A DNA stretch of 64,000 nt, from positions 2,046,001-2,110,000 of the forward strand of contig NZ_CP042325.1 in the NCBI RefSeq assembly GCF_007904105.1, written 5' to 3'. The position numbers were made by a program, and so were the translations under genes. Below, one piece after another: positions 17,000 through 26,365 of the stretch. How positions within the stretch are numbered: position 1 is the stretch's first letter; the number at the start of each line of letters is the position of its first letter. Origin of the DNA: Corynebacterium sp. sy039 (GTDB lineage: Bacteria > Actinomycetota > Actinomycetes > Mycobacteriales > Mycobacteriaceae). The notes beneath the pieces were generated by a model that saw only the letters and a program-made list of their open reading frames with translations, had not been told where the DNA came from and ran no database searches.

Positions 17000-17680
17000 T
17001 TAAATAGTGCTCATTGTCTGAGCAATTCCTTCCCCCTCAGCAGCTCCCGCAATATAAGCCTTAAAATGATGTTCCAAAAAAGGCACCAAGGCCTGTTCCG
17101 TCATATCACTAGCACCTAACTGATTCACCAGGCGCACATATTCTTTACTATTGCGGTGATAATACACTTCCGGAACACATAGCCCACGTGGATCAAACCC
17201 ACCTGCCATAGCACTCAACCGCATAGCAACCCTGGCAACAGTGCCACTACGCTCGCCAAAAAATTCTCGAGAGGCGATCTCACCATGCACTAAAGCAGGA
17301 ACGAGAACATGATCAGAATGCATCGTAATCATGCGTGCCAGCAAAATAAGTCGCTGCCCCTCACGCACAGGTTTAGCATCTCCACCAGCAAGAGCGTCGA
17401 TACGCGCCAATACTTGCAAGGGCGCACGCACAAATGTTTGCACACTCTCTGCCACCACCCCAGGTGCTAAAACACTATAGGCGCTCATAGCCACATGCTC
17501 ACTCATGTGTGGGCTTAGAAAACAATTCAGACGAGCACCCCGCACAATAGCTTCTGAACTGGTAACATCGGAACGTCGTAAGTTGATGCGGGAACGATGA
17601 ACAGCATTAACCGCCTGTGTTGCCTGAGCAATGAGCGGCGCAACACGTAGGTTCTGAGCTAAATGTTCCAGCTGATTCAT
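17000..17680 (-). CDS. Conserved actinobacterial hypothetical protein
   Basis: 226 residues, soluble and alpha-helical, without signal peptide or membrane helix. The most conserved-looking part is HGEIASREFFGERSGTVARV, then AMRLSAMAGGFDPRGLCVPEVYYH. I recognise this as a protein family found beside the 6C RNA/holin-like genes in related genomes (position like Rv3662c), but no biochemical role is known to me. The HGEIA...G.GTVARA stretch faintly recalls Fic-type folds; the HPFxxGNGR motif is absent. It is transcribed toward the 6C RNA. Confidence 0.65.
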   Translation of the reverse strand: MNQLEHLAQNLRVAPLIAQATQAVNAVHRSRINLRRSDVTSSEAIVRGARLNCFLSPHMSEHVAMSAYSVLAPGVVAESVQTFVRAPLQVLARIDALAGGDAKPVREGQRLILLARMITMHSDHVLVPALVHGEIASREFFGERSGTVARVAMRLSAMAGGFDPRGLCVPEVYYHRNSKEYVRLVNQLGASDMTEQALVPFLEHHFKAYIAGAAEGEGIAQTMSTI

Positions 17681-17793
17681 AATAATTTATACTACGAATC
17701 CACAACAATTAATGCTAGGAGTTCACTTTATAAGCGAATTCGTGGCACCATATATACTAACTGCACTTTTTATTCATTGGAGGGACTCCACTC

Positions 17794-18297
17794 GTGAGCA
17801 ACAATAACGGTCTTTTTACCGACGGCGCTGAAACATTCAACGCACAAGTTAATGCCATTCCGCTAAGCGACGTAGACGCAACCAACAACAAATCCATTGG
17901 TGCACTCGTGAGCAACGCGACCTCACAAATTTCCACTCTTGTACGTTCCGAAATCGAACTCGCAAAAGCAGAAATTGCTGGCGAAGTTAAAAAAGGTGCC
18001 ATCGGTGGCGGACTCTTTGGCGTAGCGGGAACCATCGCACTATATAGCTCTTTCTTCTTTTTCTTCTTCCTCGCAGAACTTCTTGCAGACCTATGGCTAC
18101 CACGCTGGGCTTCATTCCTTATCGTCTTCGTATTCATGCTCGTCCTAGCTGGTCTATTCGCATTCATCGGATTGCAAAAAGTAAAGAAAATTGGCGCACC
18201 AAAGAAAACCATCGAAAGCGTCGGCGAGCTCAAGAGCCTTGTACCTGGTCAGGCTCAGGCAAAACTAGAAGCTAGCAACCGCGGTATGTATAGCTAA
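17794..18297 (+). CDS. Phage-holin-like (Phage_holin_3_6) membrane protein
   Basis: 167 residues from GTG 17794 with GGAGGGA 10 bases upstream. A cytoplasmic N-terminal part with ATSQISTLVRSEIELAKAEI is the conserved motif of the PF07332 actinobacterial family (Rv3669 type). Two membrane helices follow (IALYSSFFFFFFLAELLADL and ASFLIVFVFMLVLAGLFAFIG). It precedes the alpha/beta hydrolase by 15 bp, as Rv3669-Rv3670 do in mycobacteria, so the two are probably one operon. The name reflects fold similarity only; there is no phage here. Confidence 0.85.
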   Translation: MSNNNGLFTDGAETFNAQVNAIPLSDVDATNNKSIGALVSNATSQISTLVRSEIELAKAEIAGEVKKGAIGGGLFGVAGTIALYSSFFFFFFLAELLADLWLPRWASFLIVFVFMLVLAGLFAFIGLQKVKKIGAPKKTIESVGELKSLVPGQAQAKLEASNRGMYS

Positions 18298-18312
18298 GGG
18301 CAGATATCACCT

Positions 18313-19245
18313 ATGCCCCCAAAGACGAGCGACTTAGCCCACAAAACGCTCACGCCCCAAATCGTAGCTCTCGACGGCTACCAGCATCAGTCTTTACATA
18401 CCCGGGGCATTAGGCTCCATGCAGTTACCGCAGGAGAAACACACAATCCACTCATTGTGCTATTGCACGATTCTTATAGCGGGTGGATTGATTTTCACCG
18501 TAGTCTGCAACCACTAGCAGACTGTGGTTTTCATGTAGCAGCACTTGACCTACGCGGCTATGGGCTTTCCGATAAACCCCCGGTCACCTATGGTATCCAC
18601 GATATTCTTGGCGATATCTCTGGTGCCATTCGCACTCTCGGCCATGATGATGCCCATATCATTGCAGTAGGCGCTAGTGCTGCAATCGCCTGGATCCTCA
18701 GTGGCACCAACCCCAGTCTTGTCCGCAGCATGATTAGCGTCGACGGACTCCATCCCTGTGACCTTCGACTTGCCCTATCACGAGCACCGTGGTCATGCAG
18801 CGAATTTATCCGAGAATCTCTACTAGCATGGTTACCTTTCCCGGTAAGCAACAAACTCTGGCGCTATAAAAAACACATTCTCACCAAGAACCTACGTGCG
18901 CTGACTAGCGCGCAATATCAACTCAGCCCCTATTTCAAGCAGGATCTCGAGCTACGCTGCAATGCCATGTCCATTGACTCAACATTCCCAGCAGTCATGC
19001 AACTACTGCGCCTGCAAATAGCACCTGTACCACTAAAATGGCGCAATATCGACGTTGCCGTTCCCGTTCTAGCCATTAACGACGGCTCACGCAGAAGCAT
19101 GCACTTGCTGCGCCAAGCACAAAAAAGAGCGACCGGTGTGTTCATTCAGCGCAATGTTCCCGGAGCAAATTTACGCCCACACCTTGAAGCACCCCATGCT
19201 TTTGCCGCTGTAGTTTCCGGTTTTATCAACCGAGTAGACCGATAG
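18313..19245 (+). CDS. Alpha/beta hydrolase (EphE-position, Ser at nucleophile site)
   Basis: 310 residues. It has the N-terminal LIVLLHDSYSGWIDFHRSL (oxyanion region), LDLRGYGLSDKP, nucleophile elbow VGASAAIAWIL, candidate acid Asp in VLAINDGSRR, and a late His in RPHLEAPHAFAAVV. Its place matches the M. tuberculosis gene annotated as epoxide hydrolase EphE (Rv3670), but epoxide hydrolases use Asp at the nucleophile position and here it is Ser. A Ser hydrolase or an inactive relative is more likely than an epoxide hydrolase. The usual HG oxyanion dipeptide is HD. Confidence 0.82.
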   Translation: MPPKTSDLAHKTLTPQIVALDGYQHQSLHTRGIRLHAVTAGETHNPLIVLLHDSYSGWIDFHRSLQPLADCGFHVAALDLRGYGLSDKPPVTYGIHDILGDISGAIRTLGHDDAHIIAVGASAAIAWILSGTNPSLVRSMISVDGLHPCDLRLALSRAPWSCSEFIRESLLAWLPFPVSNKLWRYKKHILTKNLRALTSAQYQLSPYFKQDLELRCNAMSIDSTFPAVMQLLRLQIAPVPLKWRNIDVAVPVLAINDGSRRSMHLLRQAQKRATGVFIQRNVPGANLRPHLEAPHAFAAVVSGFINRVDR

Positions 19246-19252
19246 TACACTC

Positions 19253-20452
19253 CTAATTTGCTACGCACTCCCCGGTAGCCACTGTATTTGTCAAGGTAGA
19301 AACATCACCAATGGCGTCTTTGACCTCCTCAGCAGTAAGTACATAGCCTATATCGCTAGTATCCATAGAAGCACCAAAAACCACGCCGAGAACTTCACCA
19401 TTCATATTGATCATTGGCCCACCAGAGTTCCCTTGGCGGATATTGCCGCGAATCTCATAGGTATCACGTTCAACCCTGCCAGAAGCATAAATATCTGGCC
19501 CGGACACAAGAATTTTATCTGCAACACGTGCAGGAGAAGCCTCAAAAGGACCAGAGAGCGGAAAGCCCATCACTATTGCGTCGTCAGCACTTAGGGCTTC
19601 TTTCTGCGCCCATGACAAAGCAGGTAATTCTAAATCATCACTTTCAATGACAGCAATGTCGAGTTGCGGATTGTAATAGACCACCACAGCATCTTTCATC
19701 CCCATCACTGTGTCTAACTGCACATGATCGGTACCGGCAACAACATGGGCATTAGTAATCACATGACGCTCGTCGAGCACAAAGCCTGACCCCATGAGTC
19801 GGCGAGCGCACTGCTCAGCCTCGCCAATGACATGAATAACCGACGGGCGGAGTCGATCCACCAAAGCAGGATCTGCAATGTCAAGGTCCGGTGCTGGCAC
19901 GGTTTTCGTCGAAAATTTGCTCAGTGGAGACACCAAAGGAGGCAGCCCTGACTCATCAAGCATAGAGGAGATTTTGGCAGGCACGTTATCAAGAAAAGAC
20001 GGCACATAATTATTGATCTTCTCAAGTGTCTTAGACGTCTTTATGCCAGTAGCCACCGCGCCAGAGACACCCGTGGCAAGTGGCACTGCAATGATCCAGA
20101 GCACAATCACGGCACAGAAGCATTGAAAAATAGCGCCAATAATAGAATCGAGTTTGAGCGTAGATTTCCATCGCACCTGGTCACGTAGGGAATTACCCAA
20201 TAGACCACCAAGCAGATTCCCCAGACCAACAAGGAGAGTCACAACACTGAGCAAAATAACAAGACGCAAAGGCAAAGAATGAATCTTCTGCGCAATGACC
20301 GGCACTAACGCCGCACCACAAATCAGTCCCGCAAGTACCCCAACAGTGGAAAGTATCGACACAAATGCGCCTTGCCGCCACCCAAGCACGAATGACAGTG
20401 CTACCGCAACAATGATAACGCAATCGACGATAACCCCTGGGCTAATACTCAC
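19253..20452 (-). CDS. marP: Membrane-anchored periplasmic serine protease MarP
   Basis: 399 residues. The first about 130 form four membrane helices of the CvpA/colicin V-production type; the rest is a chymotrypsin-like protease outside the membrane. The triad is His236 (ITNAHVVAG), Asp265 (LDIAVIE) and Ser343 (RQGNSGGP). The active Ser position equals that reported for M. tuberculosis MarP (Rv3671c). Cys215 and Cys396 match the disulfide pair of MarP that senses oxidation. In mycobacteria MarP is needed for acid resistance and cell-wall hydrolase activation. It is last in the leftward nth-tlpA-nudix-marP operon and converges with the hydrolase gene (7-bp gap). Confidence 0.93.
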   Translation of the reverse strand: MSISPGVIVDCVIIVAVALSFVLGWRQGAFVSILSTVGVLAGLICGAALVPVIAQKIHSLPLRLVILLSVVTLLVGLGNLLGGLLGNSLRDQVRWKSTLKLDSIIGAIFQCFCAVIVLWIIAVPLATGVSGAVATGIKTSKTLEKINNYVPSFLDNVPAKISSMLDESGLPPLVSPLSKFSTKTVPAPDLDIADPALVDRLRPSVIHVIGEAEQCARRLMGSGFVLDERHVITNAHVVAGTDHVQLDTVMGMKDAVVVYYNPQLDIAVIESDDLELPALSWAQKEALSADDAIVMGFPLSGPFEASPARVADKILVSGPDIYASGRVERDTYEIRGNIRQGNSGGPMINMNGEVLGVVFGASMDTSDIGYVLTAEEVKDAIGDVSTLTNTVATGECVAN

Positions 20453-20571
20453 AAGCTCATACTTCCCTTCTCACAGCATCTGTATCGTACAACTCTAATC
20501 TCCTCAGCTACGAAGTCGAGTATGCACAACCAAAAAGTGCAGATAAATCCTCAATTGACCACAAAAATTTG

Positions 20572-21321
20572 CTAATATCCACTGCTCTCATTATTTTTAG
20601 ACCGCGCCAAAACTTGCGCCAAGGGATATATGCGCTCGCGCTGCCACGGCTGTTCCCACCCAGCGTGTTGGATAAGTGCCGAAAGCACCAAAGCAGTAAA
20701 ACCCCAAATTACATATCCCTCATAGAAAAACGCATCTCCCACCCAAGAACCATAACTCACCCGAAACCGCTGCTCAGGGTCGATAAGGTGCGCTAGTTTG
20801 GCGTGGAATACGTCGTCGGTTTCTGCATAATCAATAACGCCCACTGCTGTTTCTTGCGCAGCAAAACCAAGAACCGGACGCACCGGGTACTTAGTGGCGC
20901 GAATATACGTTTGGGGCAATAGTGCCAATGGAATAACACTCATACGGTCAAGCCCTGTCTCCTCCCATGCTTCACGCAACGCACAATCCACTTCGTTGAG
21001 ATCTGTGGAATCCACACGCCCGCCAGGAAAAGAAATCTGCCCAGAATGACTCCGCAAAGACGGCGAACGATGCGTCAGCAACACCCTCGCATCTGCTGGC
21101 AACTGTCGCGCATGAGCCTCCCCGCTCAACAACACTAAAACCGCAGCTTGCTTAGCATGATTTTGCACCATAGCGCCGAGTTCCCGATCTGCATGAAAAT
21201 GCTTTTCGACGACACCCAAATCGATATTTCCCATTAAGGGTCCAAGCCATGCTGGTCGCTCCTGCGGCTGAAGCTGTGTGTTGCGCCCTGGACGATCTGG
21301 GATATCTGGTCTAATCAGCAC
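20572..21321 (-). CDS. NUDIX hydrolase, CoA-pyrophosphatase-like
   Basis: 249 residues. The NUDIX box GGRVDSTDLNEVDCALREAW continuing EETGLD fits GX5EX7REUXEEXGU with a short insertion, and the preceding HRSPSLRSHSGQISFPGG is the CoA-pyrophosphatase (NudL) signature with LLTHRS. It likely hydrolyses CoA or related nucleoside diphosphates to phosphopantetheine products. Translation starts at GTG 21321, which overlaps the TAG of the tlpA-like gene by one base. Same order as Rv3673c-Rv3672c-Rv3671c. Confidence 0.88.
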   Translation of the reverse strand: MLIRPDIPDRPGRNTQLQPQERPAWLGPLMGNIDLGVVEKHFHADRELGAMVQNHAKQAAVLVLLSGEAHARQLPADARVLLTHRSPSLRSHSGQISFPGGRVDSTDLNEVDCALREAWEETGLDRMSVIPLALLPQTYIRATKYPVRPVLGFAAQETAVGVIDYAETDDVFHAKLAHLIDPEQRFRVSYGSWVGDAFFYEGYVIWGFTALVLSALIQHAGWEQPWQRERIYPLAQVLARSKNNESSGY

Positions 21322-21893
21322 TACGATGCTCCTGCGATAAGTGAGGCTACTGCTTGTTCTAACTGAGCATAATCAGTAAAGGCTTTCGCCTGATACCCCA
21401 ACATGGTGCCACGCTCATCAAAAACAATGGTGATGGGCACAACCGATGGCAATCCCAACGCGGCGGCAAAAGTACCCCGATCATCGTGATATGAGGGCAA
21501 CTCCACGTTAAGATCAGTGAGCAGTTGTGCACCAGGAGCTGCTACTTTATCCGCATGCACCCCGATCACATTATATTCTGGATGTTCATTGCGTAGCTGA
21601 TCGAAAAGTGGTAATTCCACACGACACGGCTGGCACCACCATGCCCATAGGCTCACCACTGTGTACTGTGCCTTTGACGTGTTGGGCACGCTATCTGCAC
21701 CAAGGCAAGGCAAAGAAACCGGCAAGGCAGTTTCCGGACATTCCGGTCTAGGAGCAAGCGCAGCGCTTGGCTCAGCGCTGTTGGTTTTCGTCGTTTGTGT
21801 GGTGGAAAAATGCTCGCGGTTTAGGAAGAAAAGCAACAGGGCAAGCCCCAAGACAAAAACAAGGCTGGAAAAGAAAATAGTTTTTTTCGGCAT
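21321..21893 (-). CDS. TlpA/ResA-like thiol-disulfide oxidoreductase
   Basis: 190 residues with one N-terminal membrane anchor (IFFSSLVFVLGLALLLFF), a short linker and a thioredoxin fold outside the membrane. The active site is WWCQPCRVELP (Cys-Gln-Pro-Cys), and the cis-Pro region is PSVVPITIVFD. It should reduce or exchange disulfides in secreted proteins. It begins one base after the nth stop codon, and is followed by the NUDIX gene with a one-base overlap, so the operon is translationally coupled. Confidence 0.9.
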   Translation of the reverse strand: MPKKTIFFSSLVFVLGLALLLFFLNREHFSTTQTTKTNSAEPSAALAPRPECPETALPVSLPCLGADSVPNTSKAQYTVVSLWAWWCQPCRVELPLFDQLRNEHPEYNVIGVHADKVAAPGAQLLTDLNVELPSYHDDRGTFAAALGLPSVVPITIVFDERGTMLGYQAKAFTDYAQLEQAVASLIAGAS

Positions 21894-21894
21894 C

Positions 21895-22707
21895 CTAACC
21901 TACCCCACCAATACCAGCTAAATGGAGTAAATGCTCCCGGTTATCTCCTTTTACCAGGGTTTCTGCCTCAGCTGGCGTCGTAGGCCCTAAGCCAAAACTA
22001 GGACAATCCTGCGCAATAAAACACGCGCCGCAAGCAGGTTTGCGTGAATGACACACTCGCCTGCCATGAAAAATGACGCGATGGGAAAACATAGTCCACT
22101 CACGTTTTTCGATAATTTCAGCAATCTCGTGCTCGACTTTAACCGGATCCTCTTGTTCAGTGAGTTTCAGTCGACGCATCAACCTGCCAAAATGCGTGTC
22201 GACGGTCAAGCCTGGTTTATCAAAAGCATTACCGCGAACCACATGCGCAGTCTTGCGCCCGACGCCAGGCAAACTCATCAGTTCCGCAAGTCCAGTAGGG
22301 ACCTCGCCGCCAAAATCACTCAGCAGCTTTCTGCCCATGCCGATCAAATGCGCTGCCTTTGCCTTATAAAAGCCAGTAGGTTTGATCAGTTCCTGCAATT
22401 GGGTTTCGTCTGCGGTTGCATAAGCTGATGCCGTAGGAAAACGTCGAAAAAGCTCAGGGGTGACCTGATTGACCCGCACGTCCGTACACTGGGCAGACAA
22501 AATCGTGGCAACGGTAAGCTCAAGCGCATTAGAAAAATCTAGTTCCGCGCGCGCATGAGGATACCCCTGAGCAAGTTCTCTATTGATTTTGCGCCCACGA
22601 CGAACTTTTGCCAGCTGCGTCTGCCCCGTTAACGCCGAATGCGCCCCCACTTTTACCCGCTCTATTGGTGGCGCGGTAGCAGGTACTGGCAGATGAGATG
22701 CAGACAT
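21895..22707 (-). CDS. nth: Endonuclease III
   Basis: About 270 residues. DNA glycosylase/AP lyase of base-excision repair. The helix-hairpin-helix [12 protein letters not shown] includes the catalytic Lys, and VDTHFGRL holds the catalytic Asp. The iron-sulfur loop is [17 protein letters not shown] (C-X6-C-X2-C-X5-C). I take ATG 22707 (MSASHLP) as the start, 10 bases after the TetR stop; the frame is open to 22743 but that region lies inside the upstream gene. An N-terminal extension of about 40 residues over E. coli Nth is typical in Mycobacteriales. Confidence 0.94.
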   Translation of the reverse strand: MSASHLPVPATAPPIERVKVGAHSALTGQTQLAKVRRGRKINRELAQGYPHARAELDFSNALELTVATILSAQCTDVRVNQVTPELFRRFPTASAYATADETQLQELIKPTGFYKAKAAHLIGMGRKLLSDFGGEVPTGLAELMSLPGVGRKTAHVVRGNAFDKPGLTVDTHFGRLMRRLKLTEQEDPVKVEHEIAEIIEKREWTMFSHRVIFHGRRVCHSRKPACGACFIAQDCPSFGLGPTTPAEAETLVKGDNREHLLHLAGIGGVG

Positions 22708-22717
22708 GAACTCTACT

Positions 22718-23353
22718 CTAATTCTTTGCCGCGTCTTTCTCACATTGATGTTGACGCAGAATAGGCGTTTCTACCTCTTTGAGGATTTTCTCTAGGGCTG
22801 CTGCGAGTGTGTCAATGTCTGCATTGAGCACGGCATGCTGCACCAGTAGCCCTTGGATGAGTGCAATGATTGCTTGCACTATTTCTTGAGCTTTCTCCTG
22901 AGCATGTGGGGTTTTTTCTTGCTCGTGCCATTGGGTGAGGTAGTTTTCTAGGGCTGAGTGGAATTGTGTAAATACTCTTTGCACAATTTTTTTCATTTTT
23001 TCATCACTCAGGGCTTGTCCCCATACCTGCACGGCGCTGATTCCTATATCTGTGTTATCGCCGTATGTGGTGCGAAAAAATTGTGGCAGCATTTCTGAAG
23101 GGGCTGGAATGTGCCCGTTAAAGGGATTCTCTAAGACATCGAGTTTATCTACCAGTATTTGCTCTACTGCTGCCTCAAATAGTTCATCTTTGCTGGCGAA
23201 ATAGCCGTAGACGGCCCCTGCTGATAGTTCTGATTGTTTAATGATTGCCGCCATAGAGCTTGCTGCGAAGCCATTTTTTTGGATAACGGCGACGGTTGCG
23301 TCGATGATGCGTTGGCGTTGTGCTTCTTGACGGGCTTTGGTGAGACGAGGCAT
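22718..23353 (-). CDS. TetR-family regulator of the adjacent membrane-protein gene
   Basis: 211 residues from ATG 23353 ([15 protein letters not shown]). The helix-turn-helix reads [20 protein letters not shown], then [26 protein letters not shown] rejected the much longer upstream frame because it crosses the divergent promoter and adds unrelated sequence. It is divergent from the membrane protein at 23463, with two shared AGAACRTTCATT elements in between, so it most likely represses both. This pair interrupts the nth-glxR spacing seen in related genomes. Confidence 0.88.
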   Translation of the reverse strand: MPRLTKARQEAQRQRIIDATVAVIQKNGFAASSMAAIIKQSELSAGAVYGYFASKDELFEAAVEQILVDKLDVLENPFNGHIPAPSEMLPQFFRTTYGDNTDIGISAVQVWGQALSDEKMKKIVQRVFTQFHSALENYLTQWHEQEKTPHAQEKAQEIVQAIIALIQGLLVQHAVLNADIDTLAAALEKILKEVETPILRQHQCEKDAAKN

Positions 23354-23381
23354 AGGGGCATTATAAACACACCCACAAAAA

Positions 23382-23441
23382 AGAACGTTCATTTTGCTTG
23401 TCAGGCACGGTAAGACTATAGTCATAAACAGAACATTCATT
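23382..23441. promoter_or_regulatory. Paired TetR operator candidates
   Basis: AGAACGTTCATT at 23382-23393 and AGAACATTCATT at 23430-23441 differ by one base and lie 48 bp apart in the 109-bp divergent intergenic region; each contains a GAAC-GTTC-type palindrome. They are probable binding sites for the TetR protein to the left. Confidence 0.55.
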
Positions 23442-23462
23442 CTTTTTGTGAAAGGTTGCCCC

Positions 23463-24530
23463 ATGACCACCAAAAACCAGAGCTCATGGACAAAAGTTCT
23501 GTCCATCGGACTCCTCGCCTCAGCAATCGTGGCAGTCATCGCCCTTGCTATCAGCTGGCCCAGCGTGACATCATCACCCAAAAATATCCCGGTGAACGTC
23601 GTCGCATCTGAAGAATCATTCCAGACCATGACTCACACCCTGGAATCAACAGGAAAAGAACTCCCTTTTGAGCTCACCCGCGTTGATTCCCGTGCTGAGG
23701 CTGAAGAAAAAATCACAACCCGTCAGTCCTATGGCGCATTCATTCTCCCCTCCCCAGAACAACCCACCCTGGAAGTGCTCACCGCACCTGCGGCAAATAA
23801 AGCCATTGCCACAATGATCTCCACTGCAGGCGGACAAATGCACAAAATGAGCGTCGCAGCAGCCATGCAGAAAATGCAGAACGCCCCAGCAGCACAGCCT
23901 GTCAACCCGGAAATGCTCAGCACCCTCACTCAATCCGCACTGCAAGACCCAACAATCACCGAAGTTGTGCCTCTCACCAGCAAAGACCAACAAGGTAGCG
24001 GCATGATGTACGCATTCCTCCCGCTACTTATCGGCGGTCTTGTCGGTGGAGTGCTAATCAGCCTGAAAATCTCAGGGATATGGAACCGAGTGCTAGCACT
24101 TGTTGTCTTTCCGGCGCTGGAAGCACTCACTATTTTGCTCATCATGCACAACTGGTTCGGACTTCTTCCACAAGCAACCTTTACACTGTGGGCAGGCTTA
24201 ACGCTGGCTATTAGCGCAATCAGTAGCTTGGTTGTGGGGCTACACTCCCTCAAAGGCGCAGCTGGTATCGGCATTGCCGCAGTGCTCACCATGTTCATTG
24301 GTAACCCTATCTCCGGGGCAATGCTGCCACTAGAGTTCCTCCCCTGGCACTGGGCAACAATCAGCTCATGGCTTGTCCCCGGAGCAGCGCAGCAACTACT
24401 ACGCAACCTCAGCTACTTCCCAGACGCAAGCAACGCATCTTCATGGATTGTCTTAAGCATCTGGCTTCTTGGTGGGCTGGCGCTACTAGCTCTTTCAGCT
24501 ACCAAAAAGAAAGCAGCCTCAGAAAATTAA
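23463..24530 (+). CDS. ABC-2/YhgE-like multi-pass membrane protein
   Basis: 355 residues from ATG 23463 (AAAGG 8 bases before). One N-terminal helix (VLSIGLLASAIVAVIALAISW) is followed by an extracytoplasmic domain of about 150 residues and six C-terminal helices. That topology is shared by ABC-2-type permeases and DUF3533/YhgE-Pip proteins. NIPVNVVASEESFQ and YGAFILPSP are typical of their external domain. No ATPase is encoded alongside. With the divergent TetR regulator the best guess is an export or envelope-stress system; substrate unknown. Confidence 0.75.
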   Translation: MTTKNQSSWTKVLSIGLLASAIVAVIALAISWPSVTSSPKNIPVNVVASEESFQTMTHTLESTGKELPFELTRVDSRAEAEEKITTRQSYGAFILPSPEQPTLEVLTAPAANKAIATMISTAGGQMHKMSVAAAMQKMQNAPAAQPVNPEMLSTLTQSALQDPTITEVVPLTSKDQQGSGMMYAFLPLLIGGLVGGVLISLKISGIWNRVLALVVFPALEALTILLIMHNWFGLLPQATFTLWAGLTLAISAISSLVVGLHSLKGAAGIGIAAVLTMFIGNPISGAMLPLEFLPWHWATISSWLVPGAAQQLLRNLSYFPDASNASSWIVLSIWLLGGLALLALSATKKKAASEN

Positions 24531-24721
24531 CCCCAGACTGGGCGAGAAAAGTCACGTCTAGTGAACAGTTGTGGCAGCAAAGTGCATTTGTTACATATTT
24601 CATAGTAGTATGAAGAGGTAACCATATAAACATTCAATGTGGCGTATGGGCACAATATGACACACGGGTACATCCCGCCAAGTAAGCCACCAACGCCACC
24701 ATTGCAGAGGAGTTGTAAGCC

Positions 24722-25405
24722 GTGGAAGGCACGCACGATATTCTTGCCCGCGCTGGTATTTTCCATGAGGTCGATCCTGCCGCTGTCGATAGTCTCATCA
24801 GTGAGCTAGAAACAGTACGTTTCTCACGAGGCACCACCATTTTTGAGGAACACGAGCCTGGTAATCGCCTCTACATCATCACCTCTGGAAAAGTGAAACT
24901 AGCTCGTCACTCCACCGATGGGCGAGAAAACCTACTGGCGATCATGGGACCATCCGATATGTTTGGTGAACTCTCCATCTTCGACCCAGGTCCACGTACT
25001 TCATCTGCTGTATGTATCACTGAAGTGTATGCCGCAACAATGGATTCAGAAACTCTCTACAAGTGGATCGACGCGCACCCTGAGATTTCCAAGCAACTAT
25101 TGCGAGTACTCGCCCGCCGCCTGCGCCGCACCAACACCTCTCTTGGTGACCTTATCTTCACCGATGTCCCTGGTCGCGTCGCAAAGACACTATTGCAACT
25201 CGCTAACCGTTTCGGCACCCCAGAAGGTAGCGCACTACGCGTTAATCACGACCTCACCCAGCAAGAAATTGCTCAATTAGTTGGTGCCTCTCGAGAAACT
25301 GTCAATAAAGCACTAGCCACTTTCGCACAACGTCAGTGGATTCGCCTCGACGGCAAATCCGTGCTCATTGTCAATCCAGAACATTTAGCAAAGCGCGCAC
25401 GCTAA
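24722..25405 (+). CDS. glxR: cAMP-dependent global regulator GlxR (Crp family)
   Basis: 227 residues from GTG 24722, with GAGGAG 9 bases upstream. The N-terminal cNMP-binding barrel contains [16 protein letters not shown], the phosphate-binding cassette. The C-terminal helix-turn-helix is [21 protein letters not shown]. It matches Crp Rv3676 and C. glutamicum GlxR, the master regulator of carbon metabolism and many other genes through TGTGA-N6-TCACA sites. A 190-bp upstream region holds its promoter; an exact palindrome TTCATA-GTAG-TATGAA lies there at 24599-24614. A strong terminator follows. Confidence 0.96.
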   Translation: MEGTHDILARAGIFHEVDPAAVDSLISELETVRFSRGTTIFEEHEPGNRLYIITSGKVKLARHSTDGRENLLAIMGPSDMFGELSIFDPGPRTSSAVCITEVYAATMDSETLYKWIDAHPEISKQLLRVLARRLRRTNTSLGDLIFTDVPGRVAKTLLQLANRFGTPEGSALRVNHDLTQQEIAQLVGASRETVNKALATFAQRQWIRLDGKSVLIVNPEHLAKRAR

Positions 25406-25414
25406 TCGAATAAA

Positions 25415-25452
25415 TAAAACCGGGCAAAGAGTTTTCTCTCTGCCCGGTTTTT
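25415..25452 (+). terminator. Strong intrinsic terminator after glxR
   Basis: AAAACCGGGCA-AAGAG-TTTT-CTCT-C-TGCCCGGTTTTT: an about 15-bp interrupted stem with A-tract before and T-tract after. It can serve both glxR and the convergent beta-lactamase-fold gene. Confidence 0.92.
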
Positions 25453-25461
25453 GCATCTCGC

Positions 25462-26274
25462 TTACTTTTGCTGCGCCAAATACCGCAATGCTACTCGAGT
25501 TGACTGCTCAGCAGCACCACGCAAAACTGGATCAACATCATCGTAGATTTCGTCGATAAGGTGCTTAATCTCAACATCGTCGCCCAATTTACGCTGGGCA
25601 GCAATAATCTGCTCCAAACGCTGCTGGCGGCGCTCAATATACCACTTAGCATAAGAGGAAACATCCTCCCCATCAGGACCATGCCCTGGCAGCAGATGCA
25701 CGTCGACGCCGCGCTGCTCCAAAATCGCCAAAGAATCAAGATATGCCCCAAGATCGCCATCAGTTTCAGAGATCATGGTGGTATGGCGACCAGCAATAGT
25801 ATCACCGGTGCAAATGCCCTCCAGAGTAGAGTTATGCGGCTCATGACTCCAGATAAAAAAGCTTACCGAATCACCAGTGTGCCCAGGAGTATGCACCACT
25901 TCAATCTGCGGCGTAACCCCTTCAACACTGATGATTTCGCCATGCTCCAACGCAGCACCATCAATACAATACGATGGGTCGAAAGCGCGAACGCTTGCCC
26001 CAGTTAATTGCTTGAATCGCTGCGCACCATCAGCATGATCATGATGGCGGTGAGTCAAAAGCACCACGCCTACTTCTTGCGCCTTAGCATGGAGCACATT
26101 CAAGTGCCCCTCGTCGGCAGGACCTGGATCGATAACAATACTGCAGGTATCCTCAGGTGCACGAATTACCCAGGAATTAGTCCCCTCCAATGAGGAATAT
26201 CCAGGGTTTGGACATAAAACAACAGAGGCGGACGGTGTTACCGGACGCAACTGACTATAAGCAGGATGTTGCAT
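25462..26274 (-). CDS. Metallo-beta-lactamase-fold hydrolase
   Basis: About 270 residues. The metal site THRHHDHADG (HxHxDH), the next His in VVHTPGHTGDSVS and Asp in CTGDTIAG define the glyoxalase II/MBL fold, with a late HLLPGHGP. A LACTB2-like winged C-terminal domain follows. It is the Rv3677c position gene; substrate is unknown (RNA or thioester are possible in the family). GTG 26280 or ATG 26274 can start it. It is third in a leftward DUF4177-ridA-MBL operon. Confidence 0.88.
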   Translation of the reverse strand: MQHPAYSQLRPVTPSASVVLCPNPGYSSLEGTNSWVIRAPEDTCSIVIDPGPADEGHLNVLHAKAQEVGVVLLTHRHHDHADGAQRFKQLTGASVRAFDPSYCIDGAALEHGEIISVEGVTPQIEVVHTPGHTGDSVSFFIWSHEPHNSTLEGICTGDTIAGRHTTMISETDGDLGAYLDSLAILEQRGVDVHLLPGHGPDGEDVSSYAKWYIERRQQRLEQIIAAQRKLGDDVEIKHLIDEIYDDVDPVLRGAAEQSTRVALRYLAQQK

Positions 26275-26365
26275 ATTCACTAGCTTAGTTACTTTTTTAT
26301 TTTTTGCAGAGTTTTAACAGTACCCCGCGTTATGAAATTTTGCTTTTCGACGCCCATCCTGCCAA

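Noticed and set aside
17794..18297. Prophage remnant, from the holin-like protein
   Set aside because: The Phage_holin_3_6 family is a normal actinobacterial chromosomal protein and no phage genes are present.
24599..24614. Perfect palindrome TTCATA-GTAG-TATGAA upstream of glxR as an operator
   Set aside because: A single short AT-rich palindrome with no known matching regulator; noted in the glxR entry but not called.
24648..24664. GlxR binding site in its own promoter (TGTGGCGTATGGGCACA)
   Set aside because: Spacing between TGTG and CACA is 9 rather than 8 bases, and the inner A/T bases do not fit; too weak to call.
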